The notes below the pieces were generated by a model that saw only the letters and a list, made by a program, of their open reading frames with translations, was not told the DNA's origin and did no database searches. The translations under genes were made by a program, and so were the position numbers. A DNA stretch of 64,000 nt from Liopterus haemorrhoidalis (Eukaryota > Arthropoda > Insecta > Coleoptera > Dytiscidae), in assembly GCA_963971575.1 (NCBI GenBank), contig OZ020615.1, forward strand, positions 64,179,379 to 64,243,378. The letters are read 5' to 3'. This document shows, piece by piece, positions 55,501 to 62,938 of the stretch. Position 1 is the stretch's first letter; each line of letters starts with the position of its first letter.

Positions 55501-56986
55501 TACTAATTTGGTGCTGCTGAACTCAAATATCACATCAGTTTTTGCGAATCACATCAGATTTTTGCTCTACAAAAAATACATATTTTCGGCCAAATAATGC
55601 TTCTATCGTTTAATTTTAGACGTCGATACTGTAATTGGTACAAATTTGGCGAACAATAAGGACTAAATAATTAGAAAATATTCTTAAAATTTTATTTATA
55701 GTGAAAGAAAGAAAATGAGAACAGTTTTAATTACGTTTTAATGCATTGGAGTGTTAAAATAAAAATACAAAAAAATTTAAGGATTAAATGGTCGTTTGTA
55801 AGATCTTCTGGAGTGCACCATTCCCAATAAGTCTCTTTTAATTCTCCAACAGTAGTCAGCCATCATGTGAGTATCCCACCTTCCTTGATAACGTCTCTCC
55901 ATCTCTTTTAAATCCTGATGGAAACGTTCACCCTGTTAATCACTAACATCTCCAAGATTGACAGGAAATTTCTCAAGATGACTGTTTAAAAAATGAAGTT
56001 TCACGCTCATGTTGCACCCCAGATGATGATATTTTCAATCAAATTTTCAACGATCTCCACATAGTTTTCGGTTTTTTTGTTCCCAAGAAAATTTTTGATG
56101 AGCGCCACGAAAGACTGCCATGCATTCTTCTCCATATCATCCATATGTACAGTGAAATGTGGATCATTCACTAATTTTCTAATTTGTGGTACGTCAAAAA
56201 TGCCAGCTTTTAGCTTCTCATTACTGAGACTGAAATGTTTCAGATATATATTTGAAACAGTCACCATCTTTGTTCAACGCTTTTACAAACTGCTTCATTA
56301 GACCCAGTTTAATATGAAGAGGGGGGGAAAATGATTTTTGTTCGCTCCACCAAAGGTTCGTGTATTATGTTTGGGTCTCCAACATTTAAATCTATTCTCA
56401 TGGGCTAATTTAAATTAAAGTAGACGTATATCAGAACGTGAAAAGGTGAAAAAAGTCAAAATACGATTGAACAAAAATTTGACGTGATAGGCAGAAACTG
56501 TTAACATTTTTAAAATCAGCACCCCAAAATTAGTTAAAAACAAGTATCAGATCTAAATCAGCAAAAAAAAGTTTAAATTTGTTGACCAGTGTTACTCATT
56601 TCAATTTTCACCGCTGAACGTAGGAGAATTACATTAAAATCTATGTTTTTTTCGATTGCTGCCCCCATATTAACTTAAAAGCTCCGTAATGCTATTAATC
56701 GAAAGATAATTTTTACCCACTTCTAAATGATACCGAAAAATTATGCAATAGATTTTAATATTTTCATTTTTTTTTTTATTACTTTATTTTAATAATAACT
56801 TGGTTTATTTTTTAAATTTTACATCGCTAAATAATTAAATAGATAAAAAGAATTAATATTTACCAAACACTCCAATTCCTATCCAGCAAGCAATAAAAAC
56901 CACGAAGAGAAGTAGGCATAATATATCTGTGCAAGATCTTCCTCGAAGAGGGCCATGGAAATCCGGGTCATATTTAATTGGTTCTC
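34045..56986 (-). CDS. Ctl2: Choline transporter-like protein (SLC44/CTL2 family), 12 exons, first exon not found
   Basis: Multi-pass membrane protein of the SLC44 family, linked to choline or related solute transport. Minus-strand exons: 56864-56986, 55206-55369, 54581-54764, 49676-49806, 45727-45892, 43554-43764, 42764-42935, 41599-41737, 40052-40205, 39296-39587, 35375-35591, 34045-34163. Phases agree at every join and give 689 residues (human SLC44A2 about 706). Family signatures are [18 protein letters not shown] before the first membrane segment, a Cys-rich outer loop, [39 protein letters not shown] and the C-terminal [17 protein letters not shown] with PYFMS. The first exon here starts two bases into a codon, so a short upstream exon encoding roughly 10 to 20 residues is missing from my reading. 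Introns reach 4.8 kb and are full of transposons; the exons look intact. Confidence 0.93.
34235..34510 (+). repeat. Dispersed repeat shared with 48175-48440
   Basis: Both copies contain AGGCATAAACAATGATATCT, GCTCTAAACTTGGGACGAGT and a GCACAGCACTGC-like stretch ending ATTTGCCGAA. Function and family not recognised. It sits in the last Ctl2 intron. Confidence 0.6.
34511..35374. other. Remainder of last Ctl2 intron, nothing firm
   Basis: AT-rich. The phrase AGTCGCGAATA at about 35330 matches the end of the TIR element at 46276-47271, so a relic of that family may abut exon 35375-35591. Confidence 0.35.
35882..36552. mobile_element. TIR element with CATATATATATATAAAC ends (Ctl2 intron)
   Basis: About 30-bp imperfect inverted ends containing AGTATATGGCGC and GCGCCATATACT bound 671 bp. 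No coding potential seen and no second copy in the window. Confidence 0.5.
36570..37105 (+). mobile_element. 3' end of a non-LTR retrotransposon
   Basis: An open stretch to 36924 reads [20 protein letters not shown] and ends [18 protein letters not shown] then LKLQN and stop. This is the typical C-terminal tail after the reverse transcriptase of Jockey/CR1-type elements. A T/A-rich 3' UTR follows, closing with AATAAATTAATAAATA. It is 5'-truncated and in sense opposite to Ctl2. Confidence 0.65.
37266..37813 (-). mobile_element. Composite hairpin element with a conserved 22-codon frame, copy 1
   Basis: Matches 53692-54216 in reverse. A hairpin of about 120 bp (GGAGTAGAACGCG and its complement) joins a segment bounded by TTCTTCAAGCG and CGCTTGAAGAA. 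On the minus strand near 37505 a frame of 22 codons begins [16 protein letters not shown] and is preserved in the second copy. Confidence 0.55.
38196..38662 (-). repeat. Family F repeat, copy 1
   Basis: Matches 50262-50870 and the two halves around 57012-58075 in reverse orientation. Shared blocks include GTGGCCACAGCTGA, ACGTTTCCATGGTCATGA, CTCGTGTCGATTTTAAGATT and a short CTGT run where other copies have long CAGA arrays. Confidence 0.7.
38673..39098. mobile_element. Putative inverted-repeat element
   Basis: Imperfect inverted blocks TTCAACGGTGTAAATCTTGT (38697) and its counterpart ending ACACCGTTGAAAAGAG (about 39045), each next to AT-rich text, suggest a roughly 420-bp foldback. No other copy in the window. 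Confidence 0.35.
39645..39768 (-). mobile_element. Short tRNA-derived SINE, copy 1
   Basis: On the minus strand an A box (TAGCCTAGTGGTAACA) and a perfect B box (GGTTCGAATCCC) are tRNA-spaced, but the flanks do not pair as an acceptor stem. The 3' part with GCAATTAGCCAGGA matches 59218-59355. It lies in the Ctl2 intron just upstream of exon 39296-39587 in the transcript. Confidence 0.68.
39838..40035. repeat. Dispersed repeat shared with 51857-52068
   Basis: Contains AATAAGCCGACCACAGCGCG and GAGTATGACGTCAAAC in both copies. Its end at about 40035 lies some 11 to 16 bases from the Ctl2 splice donor at 40046-40051. The other copy precedes a THAP exon, so this may be the terminal part of that element. 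Confidence 0.6.
40874..41474 (-). mobile_element. Family E MITE, copy 2
   Basis: Ends AATACCCTTTTCACACTAGA and the complement at 41474. About 600 bp, reverse of copy 1. It lies in the Ctl2 intron between exons 40052-40205 and 41599-41737. Confidence 0.78.
41875..42725 (-). pseudogene. Non-LTR retrotransposon, reverse-transcriptase C-terminal part
   Basis: Minus-strand frame 42722-41994 is open for 242 codons. It includes [18 protein letters not shown], the thumb-region motif of Jockey/CR1-type reverse transcriptases, then YGIAMWGNS and KAIRSL, and a tail with HSYNTRG. The 3' end carries repeated AATACTA units at 41875-41900. 5'-truncated, so inactive. The truncation point is about 35 bases from a Ctl2 splice donor at 42758-42763. 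Confidence 0.85.
42962..43371 (+). mobile_element. Family D MITE, copy 1
   Basis: 410 bp, ends CCGGGTGAATTATTTAATGA and TTAAATAATTCACCCGG, with TA on both sides. It begins 26 bases beyond the 3' splice site of Ctl2 exon 42764-42935, in the branch-point region. Confidence 0.82.
43806..44820 (+). mobile_element. TIR element with unknown conserved ORF, copy 1
   Basis: Left end ACACTGGTCAACAATG corresponds to the ACACTGGTCAACA ends of the copy at 55453-56592. An inner inverted phrase (CCAGCACGT near 43898 and ACGTGCTGG near 44759) suggests a long imperfect TIR. The right border is not exact. Same-sense ORF remains lie inside. Confidence 0.5.
44040..44560 (+). pseudogene. Unknown element [17 protein letters not shown] family, frameshifted
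   Basis: Open from 44040 to 44462 with [35 protein letters not shown] and [20 protein letters not shown]. Past an indel near 44410 another frame gives [12 protein letters not shown] and [18 protein letters not shown]. This order recurs in the minus-strand copy at 55750-56345. I remember such proteins as abundant uncharacterised arthropod sequences but know no function. A stretch expected before GERFHQD is missing. Confidence 0.6.
44981..45550. mobile_element. TIR element with GGGTGCGTTTTGTTG ends
   Basis: Inverted ends GGGGTGCGTTTTGTTG (44981) and CAACAAAACGCACCC (45536-45550) bound 570 bp in the Ctl2 intron. No ORF of note and no second copy here. Confidence 0.6.
46276..47271. mobile_element. 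TIR element with CTATTCGCGACTC ends, host of a hAT MITE
   Basis: 13-bp perfect inverted ends CTATTCGCGACTC and GAGTCGCGAATAG. Subtracting the nested hAT MITE leaves about 270 bp, a typical MITE size. A related end occurs at about 35330. Confidence 0.6.
46350..47065. mobile_element. hAT-type MITE with perfect 8-bp target duplication
   Basis: Ends CAGTGATGGGCGCGTAAGTT and ACACCCATCACTG are flanked by TATGTCAG on both sides (46342-46349 and 47066-47073). The CAGTG start and 8-bp duplication fit the hAT superfamily. Interior is rich in GTAAACA and TGTAAAC phrases; no transposase. Confidence 0.85.
47719..47815. mobile_element. Tigger/pogo-like terminus
   Basis: ACAGTAGAACTTCGATTATT followed by CGGACTAGGTCGG and, inverted, TCCGGATAATCG. 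This is the usual look of pogo/Tigger ends. A related phrase occurs at about 51605-51640. No transposase here. A further unassigned end, CAGGGTGTTTGTTTGAAACG, begins at 47851. Confidence 0.4.
48175..48440 (+). repeat. Dispersed repeat shared with 34235-34510
   Basis: Same blocks as the 34235 copy, with several indels. A 161-codon open frame on the opposite strand (48598-48113) crosses it but has no recognisable domain. Confidence 0.55.
48990..49300 (-). pseudogene. THAP zinc-finger fragment in Ctl2 intron
   Basis: Minus strand reads [20 protein letters not shown] and FHRVPKRGK, then in another frame [15 protein letters not shown] and VCFNKYHM, in the order of a THAP domain. Closest in this window to the fragment at 17514-17740. 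Frameshifted and lacking the final HF motif. Confidence 0.58.
49513..49578. repeat. TATG microsatellite
   Basis: About 16 uninterrupted TATG units, in the Ctl2 intron about 100 bp from exon 49676-49806. The open frame across it is an artefact. Confidence 0.95.
50108..51280 (+). repeat. Family F repeats, three partial or complete copies in tandem
   Basis: A first fragment (50108-50240), a full copy (50262-50870) and a third partial copy (50885-51280) follow one another in one orientation. The full copy carries a CAGA/CGGA microsatellite at 50708-50782. The junction phrase TTGGCGGTCGGTAAAATAGA separates the second and third. Confidence 0.72.
51857..52068. repeat. Dispersed repeat, copy 2, ahead of a THAP exon
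   Basis: Matches 39838-40035 and continues through GTCAAACTGCTGGGGTTTGACGTCA-like inverted text into a longer segment that holds a THAP exon at 52172-52411. Confidence 0.6.
52172..52411 (-). CDS. THAP zinc-finger first exon, open
   Basis: Minus-strand frame starts [20 protein letters not shown]. It keeps C-x-V-P-x-[25 protein letters not shown] and LYVCEDFN, the order of a THAP C2CH domain, though the final His is not seen (CEDF in place of C-x-x-H-F). A splice-donor-like GTGAGT follows the DFN codons at about 52189. Only this exon is visible; the rest of any transposase is missing. Most likely the 5' exon of a transposon, lying in the large Ctl2 intron in the same sense. Confidence 0.55.
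   Translation of the reverse strand: MEDPGPSTSKHSRKYCLVPMCTNSSIRNPKNQFISLPDGEKQQKRRNLWLKAMRRNKTDISEKSKLYVCEDFNVSTYIL
52710..52835 (-). mobile_element. Terminus of the TTATGGTCTATTTC family
   Basis: Reverse complement of about 2414-2560, including CGCCCATGCCCTAGTTGTAA and GAAATAGACCATAA. Only one end is present. Confidence 0.65.
52942..53078. mobile_element. Short foldback MITE
   Basis: Inverted ends GGTTTCTGAAAGCTTAGTTA and TTTACTAGGCTTTCAGAAACC enclose about 130 bp in the Ctl2 intron. Confidence 0.6.
53418..54536 (-). mobile_element. Family E MITE, copy 3, carrying an inserted composite element
   Basis: Ends AATACCCTTTTCACACTAGA and its complement. Compared with copy 2, a block of about 525 bp (53692-54216) is inserted after AAAATTATT. 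The inserted block is the same composite seen at 37266-37813. Confidence 0.75.
53692..54216 (+). mobile_element. Composite hairpin element with conserved 22-codon frame, copy 2
   Basis: Segment TTCTTCAAGCGG to CGCTTGAAGAA followed by the GGAGTAGAACGCC hairpin. The frame [16 protein letters not shown] (from 53994) is intact, ends SETIKS and stop, and equals the one in copy 1. The peptide vaguely recalls the start of element-borne tyrosine recombinases, which is speculation. Confidence 0.55.
55453..56592 (-). mobile_element. TIR element with unknown conserved ORF, copy 2
   Basis: Inverted ends ACACTGGTCAACAC and GTTGACCAGTGT, with TA on both outer sides, bound 1,140 bp in the intron between Ctl2 exons 55206-55369 and 56864-56986. 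Both subterminal regions also contain TTTTTGCTGA. Confidence 0.65.
55750..56345 (-). pseudogene. Unknown element ORF: HIKLGLM family, broken
   Basis: Minus strand gives [15 protein letters not shown], then [40 protein letters not shown], and downstream [20 protein letters not shown] and [12 protein letters not shown]. Stops and a frame change break it. The gap between the two blocks encodes [11 protein letters not shown] and NLGDVSD-like pieces that the plus-strand copy lacks. Confidence 0.6.
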
Positions 56987-57156
56987 CTGAAAAACAAATA
57001 AACAAATATAACTAAAAATCAGCTGTGGCCACCACAGGACCGACCGCCATCACAATGTACTTGTATAAAATACATTCTAGCAGCAGAGTAGAAATAACTT
57101 GGCCTAATATTTTCTAACAGAGATATTATTTATCATGACCATGGAAACGTTACATA

Positions 57157-57559
57157 CCGGGTGAATTATTTAAGGAGCAACATACATGTTTCACATATAA
57201 TGTTAATGAAGTGAGTTATTTCAAAAGCAACATAGCCATAAAACAAATACTTATCGTATCCATAGAAAAGACAAAATATTATTTTTTAAAATATTTTTTG
57301 GACTTAGTTACTAAGGACATTATTATTTTTGTTTGTATGTAAATATAAACAAACTAATAAAAATTCATTTATTGTTTCTAATTTTTAGCCGTCTAGGAAC
57401 TTTATAATGTCAAATAACTTTTATATCTAATCACCATTGCATATCTGTTGCCATGGATATGAGCTTGCTTTCATAATTTGCTATGTTGCAAATGAAATAA
57501 CTCACTTCATTAACATTATATGTGAAACATGTATATTGCTCCTTAAATAATTCACCCGG
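57157..57559 (-). mobile_element. Family D MITE, copy 2
   Basis: Ends CCGGGTGAATTATTTAAGGA and TTAAATAATTCACCCGG, TA duplication shown against the empty F repeat. Opposite orientation to copy 1. Confidence 0.85.
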
Positions 57560-57856
57560 TATAAGTATGAAAAAATGGATACTTAGAAAAAATTTCGAAA
57601 TTTTTTTCGTTTTATCAACAAATGTCTCAAATAAAAGTTGTTAGTTATTGCTTTTATAGCAACTTTTGTTAAATATTTTTTCGGAATATTTTTCTGTTAT
57701 GAAACATTCGCAAAAATCTTAAAATCGACACGAGTAAACTCCCATTTCTAGTCCACCGATGTTTACCAAAAGTTGATCAACTCGTGCCATTGATGTCAAA
57801 AGTTTAGATATGAAGTTTCATAAAAATCCTTTTAGCCGAATTTGATCTGCACGAGT

Positions 57857-57877
57857 ACACAGACAGACGGACGGACG

Positions 57878-57939
<62 letters not shown>

Positions 57940-57990
57940 GACAGACAGACAGACAGACAGACGGACGGACGGACGGACAGACGGACCGAC
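57857..57990. repeat. CAGA/CGGA microsatellite
   Basis: About 33 tetranucleotide units, mostly CAGA with CGGA at both edges. Long frames on either strand across it are artefacts. Confidence 0.95.
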
Positions 57991-58399
57991 AGAAATCATG
58001 CTAAAAATAGTCAAAACGTTATGTAGGGACTTCAATTTGTGGAGAACTCTCCATCGAAATCTCGAAATATTCTGCATATGTTTAAATATCTCGTATCCTA
58101 GGCATTATGAACAAATAACATCGTGGAAAATAAATAATTTTATTTATTAACTGTCTTAAATTTTTCTTTCTATAATCCATACAAATATCATGGAAAGACT
58201 TTGTACACTGTTGTGGACTACTTATTTAACACTTCAAATGTTCTGAACAAATTGAGTCTTTTGTTTTTAAAACAGGAAATTACAACCTACGGTTCGCTGA
58301 GTAGTCAATTAGCTAAACAAAAGATCTGATGACATTTTAAAATGGTTATAGAATTCCTGGAGTAAAAAGCTAATTTATAATGCTGCAGTATGAACGTGG

Positions 58400-58680
58400 T
58401 ATCACCTCCTAAACATCATGAAGAAGAAACATCTTTCATCATGAAGATGGTCCTCACCTCCTAAATTCAAGTGAAGAGCAAAAAAAAGGATGATCGTCAC
58501 CTCCTAAATCCAAGTGAAGAGAAAAAAAAAGATGGTCCTCACCTCCTAAATCCAAGTGAAGACCAAAAAAAAAGATGGTCCTCACCTCCTAAATCCAAGT
58601 AAAGAGCAAAAAAAAGGTCCTCACCTCCCAAATCCAAGTGAAGAGCAAAAAAAAGTCCTCATCTCCACAAATACAAGTCA
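58400..58680 (-). repeat. About 43-bp tandem repeat with splice-like motifs
   Basis: Six degenerate units with CACCTCCTAAAT cores at 58403, 58454, 58498, 58540, 58583 and 58622. On the minus strand each unit reads ATTTAGGAGGTGAGGACC, which juxtaposes an acceptor-like TTTAG, three bases, and a donor-like GTGAGG. Unit length drifts from 39 to 51. Confidence 0.8.
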
Positions 58681-59217
58681 AGATACGAAAAGTTAGAATG
58701 CGAGACACCCGATCAAAATGCTAGACGAATCGTCACCCTAGTTTATAGACCAAGGGTAGCTAAAAATCTAGGTGTTGTATTTTTTACTCCTTTCAGTTTA
58801 ACATATTCGATAAAATTTTGCGAATAATTTTGAAGTAAATTGCACTTGCCCTTCGACTCGGTTAATGTTGACGTAACGGGTTAATGAAATTGACCTTGTG
58901 CTCCAAACAAAGCGTTTATTACATACTCTTTTTCATTACAAATTACTTTTAAGACCTGTGCAAAGATGAACTGTATACAAATATGACCTTGGCTGTTTTC
59001 CAAAACATAACAAAAGCGAAAATAATCTGTTAATAGCGAATTTTAAATGATACATTACATTGTAGATCGAGATGGGAGAGTAACAACGATTTAACATACC
59101 GAGTGAATTATTTAAGGAGCAACATACATGTTTCACATATAATGTTAATGAAGTGAGTTACTTCATTTGCAACATAGCAAACTATAAAAGCAAGCTCATA
59201 TCTATGGCAACAGATAT

Positions 59218-59355
59218 ATTTTTTATGGCCTTTGCTGCTGTGGCAATTAGCCAGGACAATTTTTATTTGAGAAAATTTCCATGCCTGAACGGGATTCGAA
59301 CCCGAGACCTTCGCAACGCTGAGCACATGTGTTACCACTACGCTACGCCGGTCGG
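59218..59355 (-). mobile_element. Short tRNA-derived SINE, copy 2, with 16-bp target duplication
   Basis: Same A and B boxes as 39645-39768. Flanked by CTATGGCAACAGATAT at 59202-59217 and 59356-59371, a perfect 16-bp duplication of family D sequence, as left by LINE-type retrotransposition. Confidence 0.85.
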
Positions 59356-59896
59356 CTATGGCAACAGATATGGTGATTAGATATAAAAGTTATTTGACAT
59401 GATAAAGTTCCTAGACGGCTAAAAAATAGTAAATTAGAAACAATAAATGAATTTTTATTAGTTTGCTTATATTTACATACAAACAAAAATAAAAATCTCC
59501 TTAATAATAATAATAATAATAATATTTATTCATGTTAATAAAATTTGAGTTTTTTACATTCGTCATAATATAAAATAAAATTAGTACAATTTAAAATAAA
59601 CATATTAAAATATAAAAAATATTATTACAATTTACAATAAAAAAAGGACATATTAAAATATAAAAAATATTAGTACATTTAACAATAAAATAAGACATAT
59701 TAAAATAACAAATTAAAAGTTAAGAGGCATATAGAGGCATATTATAGAGGCTTAGTAGCTACGTGCAAAAAATATTTTAAAAAATAATATTTTGTCTTTT
59801 CTATGGATACGATAAGCATTTGTTTTATGGCATTGATGCTTTTGAAATAACTCACTTCATTAACATTATATGTGAAACATGTATGTTGCTCCTTAA

Positions 59897-60600
59897 GGGG
59901 GGGGTCTGTTAACCACATTTTAAGCATATTTTTGTGAATTTTTTTCAAATCTATGGTTAAATTTATTCATTTTCAAACTAAGTAAATATATAAAGTATGT
60001 TTTGAAGAAGATACAAAAAAAATTTGAAGGCAAAATATGGCGAAATGAGCCAGCTGTGGCAAATCTTCTCAGACTTCAGGAAAAAAATTAGATTTTGCGG
60101 TGACCAGCATAACTCGTTACTGGATCATCTGAAATCAAAAATCCAAAAAGATTTTGTTAATTTATGAGTTTGCCGAGGTAACGAAGTTGAGATATTTTTT
60201 TTCATGTTTTTTTTTTATTTAACAATCACAAATATACTCATTTTTAGGTTTTTTTTAGGGGGAATTAATTTTTTTTTGTCTTCTAAGTAACGCTAAAAAC
60301 TGAAAAATCATTTTAAAAATAAAAACTCAACGTCATTACCTCGGCAAACTCATAAACTAACAAAATCTTTTTGGATTTCAGATGATCCAGTGACGAGTTA
60401 TGCTGGTCACCGCAAAATCTAATTTTCTCCCCGGAGTCTGAGAAGATTTATTCGCCATATTTTGCCTTCAAAATTTTTTTGTATCTTCTTCAAAACATAC
60501 TTTATATATGTACTTAGTTTGAAAATGAATAAATTTAACCATAGATTTGAAAAAAAATCACAAAAATATGCTTAAAATGTGGTTATCAGACCCCCCCCCC
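59897..60600. mobile_element. 704-bp palindromic foldback element with TTAA duplication
   Basis: Starts GGGGGGGGTCTGTTAACCAC and ends with its near complement, GTGGTTATCAGACCCCCCCC. The arms of roughly 300 bp are near-identical inverted copies around a short T/A-rich centre. TTAA occurs on both sides and once in the empty family D sequence (CTCCTTAAATAATTC). TTAA targeting fits piggyBac-type mobilisation. Confidence 0.85.
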
Positions 60601-60617
60601 TTAAATAATTCACCCGG

Positions 60618-61117
60618 TATGTACTTTTGTTAATATTAACTATAATTTTAGTTTAAAATATTTTCCACATTATCGACTTTAACAATCTCTTTTCTTTACC
60701 GTTAAAAGTAGAATTTTAGGTCATGTGGTATATGGAAATGAATTATGACACATTTTTTGTAATATATTAAAGTACATATTATCGACCAAACAGTAAAATA
60801 GTTCAATAAATAGAACGGAAAATAGACACGAAATGATAATTGTAAAATGTGTTACTATGGAAATGGTAGGTACATGTAAACTTTCCTTCAATTTCATTTT
60901 TAACATGTCACGTCAATATTTAAATGTAACCGAAAAACGGTAAACAAATGAATATTTAATTATAAACATTATTTAAATGTTTATTTTATCTGTGAAATAG
61001 TCTGTGGTCAATTTAAATCTAAATATAAACGCATTAATCATACAGTTTTGTATCAAATAGTCATAGGTGTCCCATAAAGAATCTATCAAACTTCAAGGGT
61101 GTATTTCTTCATTAATA
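60618..61117. other. AT-rich stretch, nothing recognised
   Basis: No gene, TIR or repeat shared with the rest of the window was seen. Confidence 0.45.
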
Positions 61118-61121
61118 TTAA

Positions 61122-61633
61122 CCCTTTACTGCATGAATTTTTATTTTTAGCTGAAATAATTCATGAGCATTAGGAATTGGTTCTTATTGATAGAAAATTT
61201 AATTAAAAATATATATTTAAAATATTAATTATTATTTTTATGAAAAAATAATAATTAAAATAAGAATTTAGGGTTTGCGCCATGCATGGAACATTATGAT
61301 TATGTTACAAAAGAAAATGATTTCGTATTATTTGCTCGTCAATTGCTAGGTGTTCTTCATTAGGGATTAAAAGCATTCGCCCTCAAATTTTTTAAAGAAA
61401 AGGTCGTATTTTCTAGTTGTTCTTTCTAAATAAATTCAGAGTTATCGTTGAAGTGCAAATTCCGCTTGATATCTTCAAATCTATTGCAGCCCATTACTTG
61501 AGATACTGCAGGATCCATTGCTGTACGTGGCATATATGAACATTCATGAAGTAACGTTCTGATTCAGTTTTAAAAATAAAATAAAAAATAAAAATCGGAA
61601 TATGCCATATATGGCACACTATGCGGTAAAGGG
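61122..61633. mobile_element. piggyBac-like MITE
   Basis: Inverted ends CCCTTTACTGCAT and ATGCGGTAAAGGG with TTAA on both sides (61118-61121 and 61634-61637). The TTAA-CCC start is typical of piggyBac. About 512 bp with no ORF. Confidence 0.75.
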
Positions 61634-61985
61634 TTAAGCAAAAAAATCAGACAAATTATTATTGAAAAATGTATCGTGTATAAATAATTTACGATAATTA
61701 TGAAACTTAACTACATATATGTATGTCAAAATAGATGCTTAGGAGGAAGAAGCGATGAAAGACAAGGGCAAGAGGGGCACCTGACCCAGGGCACCCTGAT
61801 GTTATGGACGCCAAAACGAGCGATCTAATATACTCCTCAGTAGGGTACCCAAAAATTTATGAAGGGTAGCAAACATTTATCAGGTCGTCAAGGATTAAGT
61901 TAATAGTTAAGTATATTGCCAACAATAAATAGTTAATAATATTGCCAACTTTAACAGCTTATTATTTGACATTGGCTTAATATTT

Positions 61986-62750
61986 TAGGTTGTTTTTTTT
62001 TTCTTTTTTGAAACTTACACATCGCGCCTGTTCAAAGAAATCATTGTATGCTCTAAAAAATAACAAAAACTTTTTTAAAAAATTTATTTTGTTGAAAATG
62101 GAACGGTCGAAAATTCGCACTATTATGAAGTATGAGTTCTTACGTGGAACTACGCAGACCGCGCGAAACATTAGTAGTGCATTTGGCTCTAGTGTTACTA
62201 CGCAGCAGACAATATCAAATTGGTTCGCCAAATTTCGTACAGGTAACTTAAAAACCAAACAAAAAAAACCTGGCTCATCGATCACAGCAGAAATATACTG
62301 CAACCAACTGGACGAAATGATGCAAAAACTTAAAGAAAAACAGCCTAGATTGGTGAACAGATCGACTCCTATCTTATTGCATGATAACGCTAGACCACAC
62401 ACTGCACAAATGACTGTGGCAAAACTACAGGAATTGTAGTTGGAACTTCTTCATCATCCTCCATAATCACCAGACCTAGCCTCCACTGACTACCACTTCT
62501 TCCGCAATTTGGACAACTTTTTAATAGGAAAACAGTTTAATTCCGACAATGCTGTAAAACTGGCCTTCCAGGAATTCATTGACTCTCGTCCGCCTGAGTT
62601 TAAACCACCGGCCTGAACAACCTGCCGCTTAAATGGCAAAAATGTATAGACAATATGGGTGCATACTTTGATAAATAAAATAATTACTTATATTTGTAAG
62701 TTATCAACCAACTTTGCCTTTTTTTCTACAAATTTCATCCTTGATGACCT
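61986..62750 (+). mobile_element. mariner element with large internal deletion
   Basis: Left end near TTAGGTTG; the right end, complemented, starts TTAGGTCATCAAGGATG. About 765 bp against about 1.3 kb for a complete mariner, because the middle of the transposase gene is missing. Confidence 0.72.
62098..62640 (+). pseudogene. mariner transposase, central part deleted
   Basis: Frame opens MERSKIRTIMKYEFLRGT, gives the HTH region (TISNWFAKFRTGN), then jumps to AEIYCNQLDEMMQKLKEK and LLHDNARPHTAQ, which holds the second catalytic Asp. After a TAG at about 62437 it continues as SPDLASTDYHFFRNL with the third Asp and QEFIDSRPPEF. The first Asp block is deleted, so no activity is possible. Confidence 0.82.
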
Positions 62751-62854
62751 AATAATTTCACTTATTTAAGTAATAAAAAGGCGCAGTTTGACTGGTTTTG
62801 CCCCGGACGCCAAAGAAGCTAGTGCCGGTCCTGTTAGGAGGAAAAAATCTCCAA

Positions 62855-62938
62855 AGTTACTATAATAGTTATTACCCTGGTATATAGCAACTGTTTAGTT
62901 ACTTTGAGCAGAGGAAATGTGTTACAGAATCGATCTGT
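62855..62938 (+). mobile_element. Family C right-end relic
   Basis: Contains GTTACTATAATAGTTATTAC and ends TGTTACAGAATCGATCTG, resembling the right end of family C. Only an end remains. Confidence 0.4.

Larger units (their letters stand above)
57012..58075 (+). repeat. Family F repeat interrupted by a family D MITE
   Basis: The left part (57012-57154, GGCCACCACAGGACCGACCG on) and right part (57562-58075) together equal one F copy. The empty phrase GTTACATATAAGTATG is split with TA duplication by 57157-57559. It carries a long CAGA/CGGA array. Confidence 0.78.
59099..60617 (+). mobile_element. Family D MITE, copy 3, with three insertions
   Basis: Outer ends CCGAGTGAATTATTTAAGGA and TTAAATAATTCACCCGG. 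Compared with copy 1 it contains a SINE (59218-59355), an AT-rich block with TAA repeats and A-rich text (about 59500-59755, perhaps a retroposed 3' end), and a 704-bp palindrome (59897-60600). Confidence 0.78.

Noticed and set aside
57832..58150. Open frames of TDGRTDRQ and [10 protein letters not shown] type
   Set aside because: Simple translation of the CAGA/CGGA microsatellite in alternative frames.
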